The notes under the pieces: generated by a model
Database searches by the model: none
What the model was told of the DNA's origin: nothing
Seen by the model: the letters and a program-made list of their open reading frames with translations, nothing else
Part shown: one piece after another, positions 17,811 to 25,755 of the stretch
How positions within the stretch are numbered: position 1 is the first letter of the stretch
How the letters are laid out: each line of letters begins with the position of its first letter
Position numbers and translations under genes: made by a program
DNA from: Bacillus sp. MM2020_1
GTDB taxonomy: Bacteria; Bacillota; Bacilli; Bacillales; Cytobacillaceae
Reading direction: 5' to 3'
Assembly: GCA_011250595.1 (NCBI GenBank)
Contig: JAANMP010000027.1
Location: 1 to 59,312 of the forward strand
Length of the DNA stretch: 59,312 bases

Positions 17811-19166
17811 ATGGTTCAAACAAGTCGTCCCAACGAAACGTTATTAGAGCAGGATGATAAGTATGTTTGGCACTCGATGAAGCCTTATAATCCTAAAGCC
17901 ACGCTCGTAGCAGCAAAGGCGGAGGGTTCTTGGGTGACAGATGCTGATGGAAAAAGATATTTAGATGCGATGGCCGGGCTCTGGTGTGTGAATGTTGGAT
18001 ATGGAAGGACTGAGCTTGCCGAAGCAGCCTATGAGCAGTTGAAGGAAATGGCCTATTTTCCACTTTCACAAAGCCATGTTCCTGCTATTAAACTAGCAGA
18101 AAAGCTGAACGATATGTTAGGTGATGAGTATGTCATCTTTTTCTCAAACAGCGGGTCTGAGGCAAATGAAACTGCCTTTAAAATAGTCAGACAATATCAC
18201 CAGCAAAAGGGTGAACATAATCGCTACAAAATTGTTTCTCGTTATCGTGCCTATCACGGTAATTCGATGGGGGCATTGGCAGCAACTGGGCAGGCGCAAA
18301 GAAAATACAAATACGAACCGCTTGCACCGGGTTTTATCCATGTTTCACCGCCTGATTCCTACCGTGATGATACGAATGTCGCCGATCCAAGGGAACTTTC
18401 TTCGGTGAAAGAAATTGACCGGACGATGACATGGGAGTTAAGTGAAACCATTGCTGCCATGATAATGGAACCAATCATTACCGGCGGTGGTGTCCTTATT
18501 CCGCCAGATGGTTATCTGAAAGCGGCGAAGGAAGTTTGTGAAAAACACGGGGCACTGCTGATTGTCGATGAAGTCATTTGCGGTTTCGGACGTACAGGCA
18601 AGCCTTTCGGGTTTATGAATTATGGGGTGAAGCCAGACATCATTACGATGGCGAAAGGGATTACCAGTGCGTATCTGCCCCTTTCCGCAACAGCTGTCCG
18701 TAAAGACATTTACGAAGCATTCAAAGGCACAGAAGAGTATGATTACTTCCGTCATGTCAATACATTTGGAGGGAATCCTGCAGCTTGCGCGCTCGCCTTA
18801 AAAAATCTGGAGATTATGGAAAACGAAAAATTATTTGATCGTTCACGTGATTTAGGAGAACAACTCGTAAATGAATTGAGAAATCTTTTAAAAGACCACC
18901 CATTTGTTGGGGATGTTCGTGGGAAGGGCTTACTGATAGGAATTGAATTAGTAAAAGATAAGTTTACCAAGGAACCGTTAGGAAATGACCTTATCAATCA
19001 GGTAATCGCTAACTGTAAGCAGGAAGGGATTATCATTGGAAAAAATGGTGCCACAGTAGCCGGATTCAATAATGTGTTAACACTCGCACCGCCATTAACG
19101 ATCAAACAGGTTGATTTAACCTTCCTAGTTAAAACACTAAACGAATCCCTTCAGAAAATTCTTTAA
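17811..19166 (+). CDS. Class III aminotransferase (beta-alanine/omega-amino acid:pyruvate type)
   Basis: A 451-residue PLP enzyme. FSNSGSEANETAFKIVRQY binds the cofactor phosphate, DEVICGFGRTG carries the PLP-contacting Asp, and K282 (MAKGITS) is the Schiff-base lysine. In this context it should transaminate beta-alanine or beta-aminoisobutyrate to malonate or methylmalonate semialdehyde, the substrate of the preceding dehydrogenase. An upstream ATG at 17796 would place the GGAGGG ribosome binding site inside the protein, so ATG 17811 is chosen. The amino acceptor (pyruvate or 2-oxoglutarate) cannot be decided. Confidence 0.9.
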   Translation: MVQTSRPNETLLEQDDKYVWHSMKPYNPKATLVAAKAEGSWVTDADGKRYLDAMAGLWCVNVGYGRTELAEAAYEQLKEMAYFPLSQSHVPAIKLAEKLNDMLGDEYVIFFSNSGSEANETAFKIVRQYHQQKGEHNRYKIVSRYRAYHGNSMGALAATGQAQRKYKYEPLAPGFIHVSPPDSYRDDTNVADPRELSSVKEIDRTMTWELSETIAAMIMEPIITGGGVLIPPDGYLKAAKEVCEKHGALLIVDEVICGFGRTGKPFGFMNYGVKPDIITMAKGITSAYLPLSATAVRKDIYEAFKGTEEYDYFRHVNTFGGNPAACALALKNLEIMENEKLFDRSRDLGEQLVNELRNLLKDHPFVGDVRGKGLLIGIELVKDKFTKEPLGNDLINQVIANCKQEGIIIGKNGATVAGFNNVLTLAPPLTIKQVDLTFLVKTLNESLQKIL

Positions 19167-19171
19167 CCGAA

Positions 19172-19219
19172 AAAAGAACCCATGTATTTACAATTGTAAA
19201 TGATATGGGTTCTTTTTTT
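19172..19219 (+). terminator. Rho-independent terminator ending the pyrimidine module
   Basis: AAAAGAACCCAT (19172-19183) pairs with ATGGGTTCTTTT (19205-19216), with a second internal stem (ATTTAC/GTAAAT), then a T run. Confidence 0.92.
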
Positions 19220-19305
19220 CATGCATAGAAATCAACTATTTTACTAGATGTGAAAGGTGATTGAGAAATCTGGTACATAAATGTCGAAATCTTTTGAAAG
19301 AATGA

Positions 19306-19333
19306 TTGACAGACGCTTTACGTGAGTTATAAT
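19306..19333 (+). promoter_or_regulatory. Strong sigma-A promoter of the microcompartment locus
   Basis: TTGACA (19306-19311) and TATAAT (19328-19333), both perfect hexamers, with a 16-base spacer. It drives the regulator gene and probably the BMC operon behind it. Confidence 0.85.
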
Positions 19334-19337
19334 GAAA

Positions 19338-19404
19338 TTAGCAAATGTTCAACACGACATTACATAATTTCACAACGTAAAATCTAAAGATGAACAAATG
19401 CTAA
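19338..19404. promoter_or_regulatory. Inverted operator pair for the DeoR/SorC-type regulator
   Basis: TTAGCAAATGTTCA (19338-19351) and TGAACAAATGCTAA (19391-19404) are inverted copies (12 of 14 identical) whose centres are 53 bases apart, about five helical turns. They start right after the -10 box. Helical phasing suits a tetrameric SorC-family regulator holding both sites in a loop. The TGAACAAA core recalls the B. subtilis DeoR operator (from memory). Confidence 0.6.
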
Positions 19405-19424
19405 CTTTTATTTTTACAAAGAAA

Positions 19425-19438
19425 TGTAACCGTTTTCT
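19425..19438 (+). promoter_or_regulatory. cre site downstream of the BMC promoter
   Basis: TGTAACCGTTTTCT matches the cre consensus TGNAANCGNWNNCA except for the last base. Its position about 90 bases after the -10 box suits CcpA roadblock repression. Confidence 0.6.
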
Positions 19439-19514
19439 TTTGTGCGAAAAAAGGGTCGGAAGCTGAGAAAAAAGTTTCAGAATGCTATTACTTTAAAAAT
19501 TAGGTGAATGATCT

Positions 19515-20471
19515 ATGGCGGATGAAAAGATTTCGCGCCTGGTGGAAGTGGCTAAAATGTACTATCAATTAGACTACAGCCAACAGGAAATTGCGAAAAA
19601 GTTAGGTATTTCCCGCCCCACCGTCTCCAGGCTTCTAGTTCAGGCTGTTGATGAAGGAGTAGTTCATATAAAAATATGTGACCCTGCTGAAGATGTTCAG
19701 GAACTGGCAATGCAGATAAAGGAAAAATTCAATCTAAAGCACTGTATTGTTGCATCTATTCCGGAATATAAGGATGAATTAATCAAAGAGAAGCTGGGTG
19801 AGGTTTCCGCAGATTATTTATATGGGATTGTCCAAAGCGGCGATACGATTGGAATTACCTGGGGTACAACTTTATATCAACTAGTGAAACAAATTCAACC
19901 TAAGAATGTAAAGGATGTAACGATTGTCCAGCTAAATGGTGGGGTAAGTTACTCTGAATCAAATACGTATGCATCAGAAATTATTAATGGTCTTGCCAAT
20001 GCTTTTCATACGATTCCTCACTTCTTGCAGGTACCTGCGGTCGTTGATCACATTGTCGTTAAGCAGGCAATTATTGCAGACCGTCATGTTAAGAAAATAT
20101 TGGAATTAGGTAAACAGGCTAATATTGCGATTTTCACTGTGGGCGATCCAGGTGAACAATCAACCCTAATGCATGCGGGCTATTTTCTAGAAAGTGACAT
20201 TGAAATTCTTCGGGCCAATAAAACGGTCGGGGATATATGTTCCAGATTTATTGATATTAATGGCCATATTAGTCATGAAACATTAAACGATCGCACGATT
20301 GGGATTGAACTCTCCCATTTAGATGAAAAAGAATACGGCATCCTCATTGCTGGCGGTAACACAAAGGTCGAAGGGATATATGGAGCGCTAAGAGGCCGTC
20401 ATGCGAATGTCCTGATTACCGACCAGTATACTGCTAGAGCATTACTCGATTTCGGGGGTGATCAAATTTAA
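19515..20471 (+). CDS. deoR: SorC/DeoR(Bacillus)-family regulator of the microcompartment locus
   Basis: A 318-residue protein. The N-terminal helix-turn-helix (15-50: YYQLDYSQQEIAKKLGISRP, TVSRLL) is followed by a sugar-binding domain (55-318) with GDTIGITWGTTLY and IAGGNTKVEGIYGAL. This is the architecture and length of B. subtilis DeoR, which releases DNA on binding deoxyribose-5-phosphate. A similar sugar-phosphate effector is inferred here, matching the deoC downstream. The gene is preceded by a strong promoter, paired operators and a cre, suggesting autoregulation. Its TAA overlaps the pduL ATG by one base, so the two are translationally coupled. Confidence 0.88.
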   Translation: MADEKISRLVEVAKMYYQLDYSQQEIAKKLGISRPTVSRLLVQAVDEGVVHIKICDPAEDVQELAMQIKEKFNLKHCIVASIPEYKDELIKEKLGEVSADYLYGIVQSGDTIGITWGTTLYQLVKQIQPKNVKDVTIVQLNGGVSYSESNTYASEIINGLANAFHTIPHFLQVPAVVDHIVVKQAIIADRHVKKILELGKQANIAIFTVGDPGEQSTLMHAGYFLESDIEILRANKTVGDICSRFIDINGHISHETLNDRTIGIELSHLDEKEYGILIAGGNTKVEGIYGALRGRHANVLITDQYTARALLDFGGDQI

Positions 20472-21130
20472 TGAATAAGGAAAAAATTAGAGAAATCGTC
20501 GAAGTGATGGTAAAAAACTCGCTCCAAAAAGCTAAGATGGTTCCAATCGCGGCATCCAACCGGCATATTCATTTATCAGCTGAACATGTCGAACGCCTTT
20601 TTGGAAGAGGTTACGAGCTTACGAGGTTAAAAGACTTGTCACAGCCCAATCAATTTGCTGCGAAGGAAACTCTAACACTTATCGGTCCGAAAGGGAAAAT
20701 ACAAAATGTCCGCGTCCTTGGGCCAGCCAGAGGCAGCACACAGGTGGAAGTGTCGTTATTTGATGGGTTTACATTAGGAGTCAAGCCGCCCATTCGTAAC
20801 TCTGGGGATATTAACGGTTCCGAACCAATCACCATACAAGGGCCGCGGGGACAAATTATGATAATAGAGGGCTTGATCTGTGCGGCCCGCCACATTCATA
20901 TGCACACGAGTGATGGAGAATCGTTTGGTGTAAAGGATGGTGACCTTGTTCAAGTAAAAGTGGACGGAGTCCGCGGGGTTATATTTACAAATGTCCTGAT
21001 TCGTGTGTCTCCTAAATTCAAACTGGAGATGCATATTGACCTGGATGAAGCGAATGCAGCCGGGATTAACAATGGACAATTGGGTGAAATTATAGCCATT
21101 GAAAGTCGAAAACAAGTGGGTGAAGAGTAA
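20471..21130 (+). CDS. pduL: BMC phosphate acyltransferase PduL
   Basis: A 219-residue PduL-type phosphotransacylase, unrelated to Pta. Two barrel halves carry the zinc-binding motifs ASNRHIHLS (about 28-36) and ARHIHMH (about 137-143). It converts acetyl-CoA and phosphate to acetyl phosphate inside the shell, recycling CoA for the aldehyde dehydrogenase. Residues 4-18 (EKIREIVEVMVKNSL) form an amphipathic helix before the core and look like an encapsulation peptide. Overlaps the regulator by one base and the next gene by one base. Confidence 0.95.
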   Translation: MNKEKIREIVEVMVKNSLQKAKMVPIAASNRHIHLSAEHVERLFGRGYELTRLKDLSQPNQFAAKETLTLIGPKGKIQNVRVLGPARGSTQVEVSLFDGFTLGVKPPIRNSGDINGSEPITIQGPRGQIMIIEGLICAARHIHMHTSDGESFGVKDGDLVQVKVDGVRGVIFTNVLIRVSPKFKLEMHIDLDEANAAGINNGQLGEIIAIESRKQVGEE

Positions 21131-21882
21131 TGCTGGTGGATGTTAGAACGCAGGTAAAAATGCTCGTCCAGCAGGCAGTTGAAGCCTACTTAAAAAATGA
21201 ACTGCAGACGAATAAGGATTCTCCGATTGCTATTCTTTTAGGTTATCAATCTCTAAATCCATCAATAGTTTTGGAAGCGGTTACTCCTCTTCTTGATACA
21301 TATGATGTAACGTTACTTTTAACAAAAGAATGGCTCCCTTTACAAGAACCATGGAACGGGATGTCCTTTGTCTTAATAGAAGAGATGGCCCAACAGGAAT
21401 TAGGTGCGTTGTTAGAAAAATCATCTGTCCTCGTTGTTCCTCAAGCATCATATAGATTGCTCTCAAAGCTTTCATTAACGATTGATGATGAGGACCCGGT
21501 GTGGATAGCTCTCCAATTCCAATTGCTTGGAAAGCCAATTGTCATGGCTAACAACGATGTAGAACCTAATGTTTACCAACAAATCCATGCACCACATTCT
21601 GTCCAGGAGCGCCTTCAATCTTATATTAGGCAAATCCAAACGGATCAGGTGAAATGGGTGCCTCTCAATAATTTGGTTAAAGCAGTTGATGAACAATATG
21701 CGGCCTACCGGGAAAAACAGTCACTTATTCTAGCAAAGCACGTGGAAAGAGCCTTTCAAGATGGACTTAAAGAGATTGAGGTACCAGTTAAGAGCCGGAT
21801 AACGCCTGCAGCGAAAGACTTGGCACGAGACTTAAAGATTCAAATAAAACAGATTGATTCCTCGAAAGGAGGGACGCTATGA
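21130..21882 (+). CDS. BMC-associated protein with HFCD/flavoprotein-like fold
   Basis: A 250-residue protein. Its central part resembles the flavoprotein (HFCD, CoaC/Dfp-like) family: SSVLVVPQASYRLLSKLS lines up with the usual ADLLVIAPATANTLAKLA segment, and LLGKPIVMANNDVEPN with the GKPVVLAPAMN segment. The usual active-site His and PAMNxxMW are not retained. Residues 5-22 (VRTQVKMLVQQAVEAYLK) form an amphipathic helix like an encapsulation peptide. The C-terminus has SRITPAAKDLARDLKI, a short motif seen in several BMC-associated proteins. Whether it binds flavin is unknown. It overlaps eutN by four bases (ATGA). Confidence 0.6.
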   Translation: MLVDVRTQVKMLVQQAVEAYLKNELQTNKDSPIAILLGYQSLNPSIVLEAVTPLLDTYDVTLLLTKEWLPLQEPWNGMSFVLIEEMAQQELGALLEKSSVLVVPQASYRLLSKLSLTIDDEDPVWIALQFQLLGKPIVMANNDVEPNVYQQIHAPHSVQERLQSYIRQIQTDQVKWVPLNNLVKAVDEQYAAYREKQSLILAKHVERAFQDGLKEIEVPVKSRITPAAKDLARDLKIQIKQIDSSKGGTL

Positions 21883-22178
21883 TCATCTGTAAAGTGGTCG
21901 GTTCAATTGTTTCCACCACTAAAGCTGAGAAATTAAAAGGAAAAAAACTTATGATCGTCCAACCGCTTGATATGAAAAGTATCGAGGAAGATGGGAAACC
22001 GCTTGTTGCGATTGATACGGTTGGATCAGGTGTAGGCGAAGTCGTTCTACTTGTCAGTGGCAGTTCAGCAAGACAAACAGAAATTACCAACGGCGTCCCC
22101 GTTGACGCAGCAATCGTAGGGATTGTTGATCAAATTGAAATTCAAGGGACCTTAACCTTTAAAAAAGGAGGTAACTAA
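21879..22178 (+). CDS. eutN: BMC vertex pentamer protein EutN/CcmL, copy 1
   Basis: A 99-residue BMC-P (Pfam EutN_CcmL) protein: MIICKVVGSIVSTTKAEKL at the start, LMIVQPLDM, VAIDTVGSGVGEVVLLVSG and the GSSAR turn, ending with AAIVGIVDQIE. Pentamers cap the twelve vertices of the polyhedral shell. This copy is closest to canonical EutN/CcmL. Coupled to the preceding gene through an ATGA overlap. Confidence 0.95.
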   Translation: MIICKVVGSIVSTTKAEKLKGKKLMIVQPLDMKSIEEDGKPLVAIDTVGSGVGEVVLLVSGSSARQTEITNGVPVDAAIVGIVDQIEIQGTLTFKKGGN

Positions 22179-22180
22179 TT

Positions 22181-23608
22181 TTGCAGATAACTGAAATCGA
22201 TATCAAAAAAATGGTTGAACAGGTCCTCAATCAATTAGGCCAAAATCAAACAGACGACAGCCCTGTCACCTCACTTCCCGATGTCAGGTTAGGCAATGGG
22301 GTGTTTACAACTGTTGATGAAGCGGCCGCTGCAGCAAGACTAGCCTGGGAAAAGCTTCGAAAACTTCCTATGGCAACCAGACGGCGAATGATCGAGAACA
22401 TGAGAGTAGTAAGTCGCAAGCATGCAGAAGAGTTAGCGAAGCTTGCTGTTGAAGAAACAGGTCTTGGAAGAGTAGAAGATAAGATTGCTAAAATCCTTTT
22501 GGCAACAAATAAGACACCTGGTGTTGAGGATTTAATCAGCACGGCTTATTCAGGTGATGATGGCTTGACACTTGTTGAGGATGCTCCGATTGGCGTATTC
22601 GGTTCAATTACACCTTCAACAAATCCGGCAGCAACCGTTATCAACAATTCAATTTCATTAATTGCAGCAGGTAATACGGTTATTTACAACCCGCATCCAA
22701 GTGCGAAACGTGTTTCGATAAAAACGTTACAGCACTTAAACGAGGCAATTGTTGAAGCAGGCGGGCCAGAAAATGCGCTCACTTCTGTGGCAGCACCAAA
22801 TCTTGAAACATCTGCACAAGTTATGAATCATCCACAGGTAAATGCACTTGTTGTCACAGGCGGCGGACCTGTTGTAAAAGCTGCGATGGCTGTTGGTAAA
22901 AAAGTGATTGCGGCTGGTCCGGGTAACCCGCCAGTTGTCGTTGATGAGACAGCGATTATCTCAAAGGCAGCATCAGATATTGTCAAGGGCGCAAGCTTTG
23001 ATAACAACGTTTTATGTACAGCTGAAAAAGAAGTGTTTGTGGTTGACAAGGTAGCCAATTCCCTTAAAGCAGAAATGGTCAAAAATGGAGCAATTGAGCT
23101 TAAAGGCTTCCAGTTTGAAAAGGTGCTTGAGAAAGTACTTGTGAAGAAAAATGATAAGTTTTATCCAAACAGAGACTTTATTGGAAAAGATGCCCATGTG
23201 ATTTTACAAGCTGCAGGCATACAGGCAAGTCCTGCTGTGAAGTTGATTATTGCTGAAACAACGAAAGATCACCCATTGGTGATGACAGAAATGTTAATGC
23301 CAATCGTACCAATTGTCAGAGTTCCTGACGTTGATAAAGCCATCGCGCTTGCAGTAATTGCTGAAAAAGGAAACCGACACACAGCGATAATGCACTCTCA
23401 AAACATTACCAATCTAACGAAGATGGCTCAAGAAATTCAAGCAACCATTTTTGTGAAAAATGGACCATCCGTCGCTGGCTTAGGCTTTGAAAGTGAAGGC
23501 TTTGCTACTCTGACCATCGCCGGGCCAACAGGTGAGGGATTAACCAGTGCGAAAACATTTACGCGTCAGCGCCGCTGCGTTTTAGTAGATGGATTAAGAA
23601 TAATATAG
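22181..23608 (+). CDS. CoA-acylating aldehyde dehydrogenase (EutE/PduP family)
   Basis: A 475-residue BMC aldehyde dehydrogenase. Residues 6-19 ([14 protein letters not shown]) form the N-terminal encapsulation helix, joined by a linker to the core. The catalytic cysteine is C279 ([10 protein letters not shown]), and the Rossmann part includes GSITPSTNP. It oxidises an aldehyde (acetaldehyde from DeoC is expected) to acyl-CoA with NAD+. The start is TTG at 22181 with AAGGAGGT eight bases upstream. No alcohol dehydrogenase accompanies it to regenerate NAD+. Confidence 0.94.
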   Translation: MQITEIDIKKMVEQVLNQLGQNQTDDSPVTSLPDVRLGNGVFTTVDEAAAAARLAWEKLRKLPMATRRRMIENMRVVSRKHAEELAKLAVEETGLGRVEDKIAKILLATNKTPGVEDLISTAYSGDDGLTLVEDAPIGVFGSITPSTNPAATVINNSISLIAAGNTVIYNPHPSAKRVSIKTLQHLNEAIVEAGGPENALTSVAAPNLETSAQVMNHPQVNALVVTGGGPVVKAAMAVGKKVIAAGPGNPPVVVDETAIISKAASDIVKGASFDNNVLCTAEKEVFVVDKVANSLKAEMVKNGAIELKGFQFEKVLEKVLVKKNDKFYPNRDFIGKDAHVILQAAGIQASPAVKLIIAETTKDHPLVMTEMLMPIVPIVRVPDVDKAIALAVIAEKGNRHTAIMHSQNITNLTKMAQEIQATIFVKNGPSVAGLGFESEGFATLTIAGPTGEGLTSAKTFTRQRRCVLVDGLRII

Positions 23609-23708
23609 TGGGGTGTGTACATTGGCTAAGACAAAAGAAGAAAAAATAGTCACTTCACAAGAAGAACAAGGAAAACAAAAATTAGAAGTTACTAGAGGAG
23701 GAAATAAA

Positions 23709-23987
23709 ATGGGTCAAGAGGCTTTAGGAATGATTGAAACAAAAGGTTTAGTAGGTGCAATTGAAGCAGCCGATGCAATGGTGAAAGCTGCAAACGTTTC
23801 TTTAGTAGGCAGAGAATTAGTGGGAGCAGGCATTGTGACAGTTATGGTCCGTGGTGATGTTGGTGCCGTAAAAGCTGCAACTGAAGCTGGTGCTGAAGCA
23901 GCACAACGCGTTGGTACGCTTTTATCTGTACATGTTATTCCACGTCCAAACGGCGATGTAGAAGGTATTTTACCGAAAGCAGAATAA
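23709..23987 (+). CDS. BMC shell hexamer protein (BMC-H, EutM/PduA type), copy 1
   Basis: A 92-residue single BMC domain: [37 protein letters not shown] and [16 protein letters not shown]. Hexamers tile the shell facets and carry the small pore. ATG 23709 follows AGGAGG by seven bases. The frame is open upstream to a TTG at 23622 preceded by GGGGTG, giving a possible 29-residue hydrophilic extension ([18 protein letters not shown]...), so a second, longer product is possible. The other BMC-H gene has no such extension. Confidence 0.93.
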   Translation: MGQEALGMIETKGLVGAIEAADAMVKAANVSLVGRELVGAGIVTVMVRGDVGAVKAATEAGAEAAQRVGTLLSVHVIPRPNGDVEGILPKAE

Positions 23988-23998
23988 GGTGAATGTAA

Positions 23999-24838
23999 AT
24001 GGAACAATCCATTGAAAGCTATATTAAAAATCTAGTAAGAGATGTCATTGGTCAGTCTCTAGGTGAACTTCAGCTTCAGCGTGATCGGCAAACCTATGTG
24101 ATTGCCAATTGGAAAATGAATAAAAACCTAAATGAGACCGCTGAATTTTTCCGAAAAATTAACAGCAGCCAGGACGTGTCGGTCGTTATTTGCCCACCAT
24201 CCCAGCTGTTATACCCTGCCCATTTATTGATCAAACAATCAGGTAAGCCGATTGGATTGGGTGGGCAAAATGTTCACTGGGCTGACAAAGGGGCATACAC
24301 GGGAGAGTCATCAGGAAATATGTTGAGGGATGTTGGCTGTGAGTATGTAATTATAGGCCATTCTGAACGAAGACAATATTCATATGAAGATGATGAGTTA
24401 GTAAACAAAAAGGTTCTGCATGCGATTAAGTCTGAACTTACTCCAATCATCTGTATCGGAGAAACCTTAGGACAAAAGAATGCATTGCAAACGGAGCAGG
24501 TTTTAGATAAGCAGCTTGATGGTGCTTTAAAGGACATCGATTCTAGTAATTTTATTCTTGCCTACGAACCGGTTTGGGCGATCGGCACAGGGCAATCGGC
24601 AACTGCCGAATTAGCCCAACAAACCCATGCTTACATCCGGTCCATCTTAAAAAAAATAATCGGTGAAAAAGCGGAGGGCATTTCGATTTTATATGGCGGC
24701 TCAGCAAACGAAAGCAATGCAGCTGATTTCAGCGCCATGCCTGATATCGATGGTGTCCTTGTTGGCGGAGCTAGTTTGAATGCCCAGTCTTTTGATGGAA
24801 TTATTAATGTATTTGCCAAAGGAGAACAAAATTCATGA
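23999..24838 (+). CDS. tpiA: Triosephosphate isomerase with BMC-targeting N-terminal extension
   Basis: A 279-residue complete TIM, with K39 (NWKMNK), H121 (HSERR), E190 (EPVWAIGTG) and the phosphate-loop YGGSAN. The core starts about 28 residues later than in usual TIMs. The added segment SIESYIKNLVRDVIGQSL is an amphipathic helix of encapsulation-peptide type. It would interconvert glyceraldehyde-3-phosphate from the aldolase with dihydroxyacetone phosphate, apparently inside the compartment. A housekeeping TIM presumably exists elsewhere. Its end overlaps the rpiB start by four bases. Confidence 0.93.
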   Translation: MEQSIESYIKNLVRDVIGQSLGELQLQRDRQTYVIANWKMNKNLNETAEFFRKINSSQDVSVVICPPSQLLYPAHLLIKQSGKPIGLGGQNVHWADKGAYTGESSGNMLRDVGCEYVIIGHSERRQYSYEDDELVNKKVLHAIKSELTPIICIGETLGQKNALQTEQVLDKQLDGALKDIDSSNFILAYEPVWAIGTGQSATAELAQQTHAYIRSILKKIIGEKAEGISILYGGSANESNAADFSAMPDIDGVLVGGASLNAQSFDGIINVFAKGEQNS

Positions 24839-25293
24839 AAAAAGTTGCGATTGGCTGCGACCATGGTGGATACGGACTTAAAGAAACGATAAAAGCCTAT
24901 TTAACTGAATTAGGCTATGAATATTTAGATTTCGGCTGTAAGGCTAATGAATCAGTAGACTATCCGGATATCGCCTTTCTTGTGGGCGAAACGGTAGCCA
25001 CAAATGATGACTATGTCGGGATCATGATTGATGGTGTCGGTATTGGCAGTGGGATGGTATTAAACAAGATACCCGGTGTCCGCGCTGCCGTTTGCTGGGA
25101 TTTATCTTCAGTTATTAACAGTAAAGAGCATAATAACGCGAACGTTTTATCGATTGGCGGTCAATTTATTGGAGAAGGCCTTGCCAAGCAATTAGTGAAA
25201 TCATGGTTGGAAACAGAGTTTGCCGGCGGCCGTCATGATCGCCGTGTAACAAAAATTATGGAAATCGAAAGTCGTTTCTTGGGGCGGAATTAG
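24835..25293 (+). CDS. rpiB: RpiB/LacAB-family sugar-phosphate isomerase with altered active site
   Basis: A 152-residue RpiB fold: GCDHGGYGLKETIKAYL, LNKIPGVRAAVCWD, SKEHNNANVLSIGG and GGRHDRRV are conserved. RpiB normally interconverts ribose-5-P and ribulose-5-P. The catalytic loop, ICGTGVG in E. coli (Cys66 base, Thr68), reads IDGVGIG here: D66 and V68 at the same numbering. A different isomerisation, or an altered substrate, is therefore plausible. It has no encapsulation-like extension. Coupled to tpiA by the ATGA overlap; followed by the CGCTGATAAA array. Confidence 0.85.
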   Translation: MKKVAIGCDHGGYGLKETIKAYLTELGYEYLDFGCKANESVDYPDIAFLVGETVATNDDYVGIMIDGVGIGSGMVLNKIPGVRAAVCWDLSSVINSKEHNNANVLSIGGQFIGEGLAKQLVKSWLETEFAGGRHDRRVTKIMEIESRFLGRN

Positions 25294-25309
25294 CACTATA
25301 TCAGAGATT

Positions 25310-25401
25310 CGCTGATAAAGCCTTCAGTTTCGCTGATAAAAGTGATTTATCGCTGATAAAAATAAATTACCGCTGATAAATGGTTTAGTTTCGCTGATAA
25401 A
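25310..25401 (+). repeat. Five phased direct repeats CGCTGATAAA inside the BMC locus
   Basis: Exact copies start at 25310, 25331, 25351, 25371 and 25392, spaced 21, 20, 20 and 21 bases, about two helical turns. Each copy is usually preceded by T and followed by A-rich DNA; the spacers are not conserved. The array fills the gap between rpiB and the second shell-gene group. No terminator or clear promoter was seen in it. Confidence 0.9.
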
Positions 25402-25467
25402 CAGTATTTTAAAGAAAAATAGGAGAGTTAAACTCAGAGATTTATAGAAAAGAAAGCAGGTTTGAAA

Positions 25468-25755
25468 ATGTTTGTAGCCAAAGTGATTGGAAATATGGTT
25501 TGTACGCATAAAGATGACAATTTAAAAGGTTTAAAGCTGCTGATTGTCCAACCAGTAGATGTGCAATTGAATGACAAAGGCAAACCACTTGTGGCTATTG
25601 ATACGATTGGACAATCAGGAGCAGGAGACCTCGTGTACTTAGCAAAAAGCAGAGAATCCTCCTTACCGCTTAATAAAGATTTAGTAGCTTCAGATGCAGG
25701 AATCTTAGGAATAATAGACTACTATAATGTGACCAAACGGATGGAGGAATTATAA
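25468..25755 (+). CDS. eutN: BMC vertex pentamer protein EutN/CcmL, copy 2
   Basis: A 95-residue BMC-P protein: MFVAKVIGNMVCTHKDDNLK, LLIVQPVDV, VAIDTIGQSGAGDLVYLAKS, ending in GILGIIDYYNV. It lacks the GSSAR loop of copy 1, having SRESSLPL instead, so it is a diverged vertex type. ATG 25468 is used, seven bases after AGCAGG; a TTG at 25462 is too close. First gene of the second shell group. Confidence 0.93.
   Translation: MFVAKVIGNMVCTHKDDNLKGLKLLIVQPVDVQLNDKGKPLVAIDTIGQSGAGDLVYLAKSRESSLPLNKDLVASDAGILGIIDYYNVTKRMEEL

Noticed and set aside
25310..25401. CRISPR-like reading of the CGCTGATAAA array
   Set aside because: Repeats are only 10 bases with ~10-base gaps, far below CRISPR repeat and spacer sizes, and no cas genes are present.
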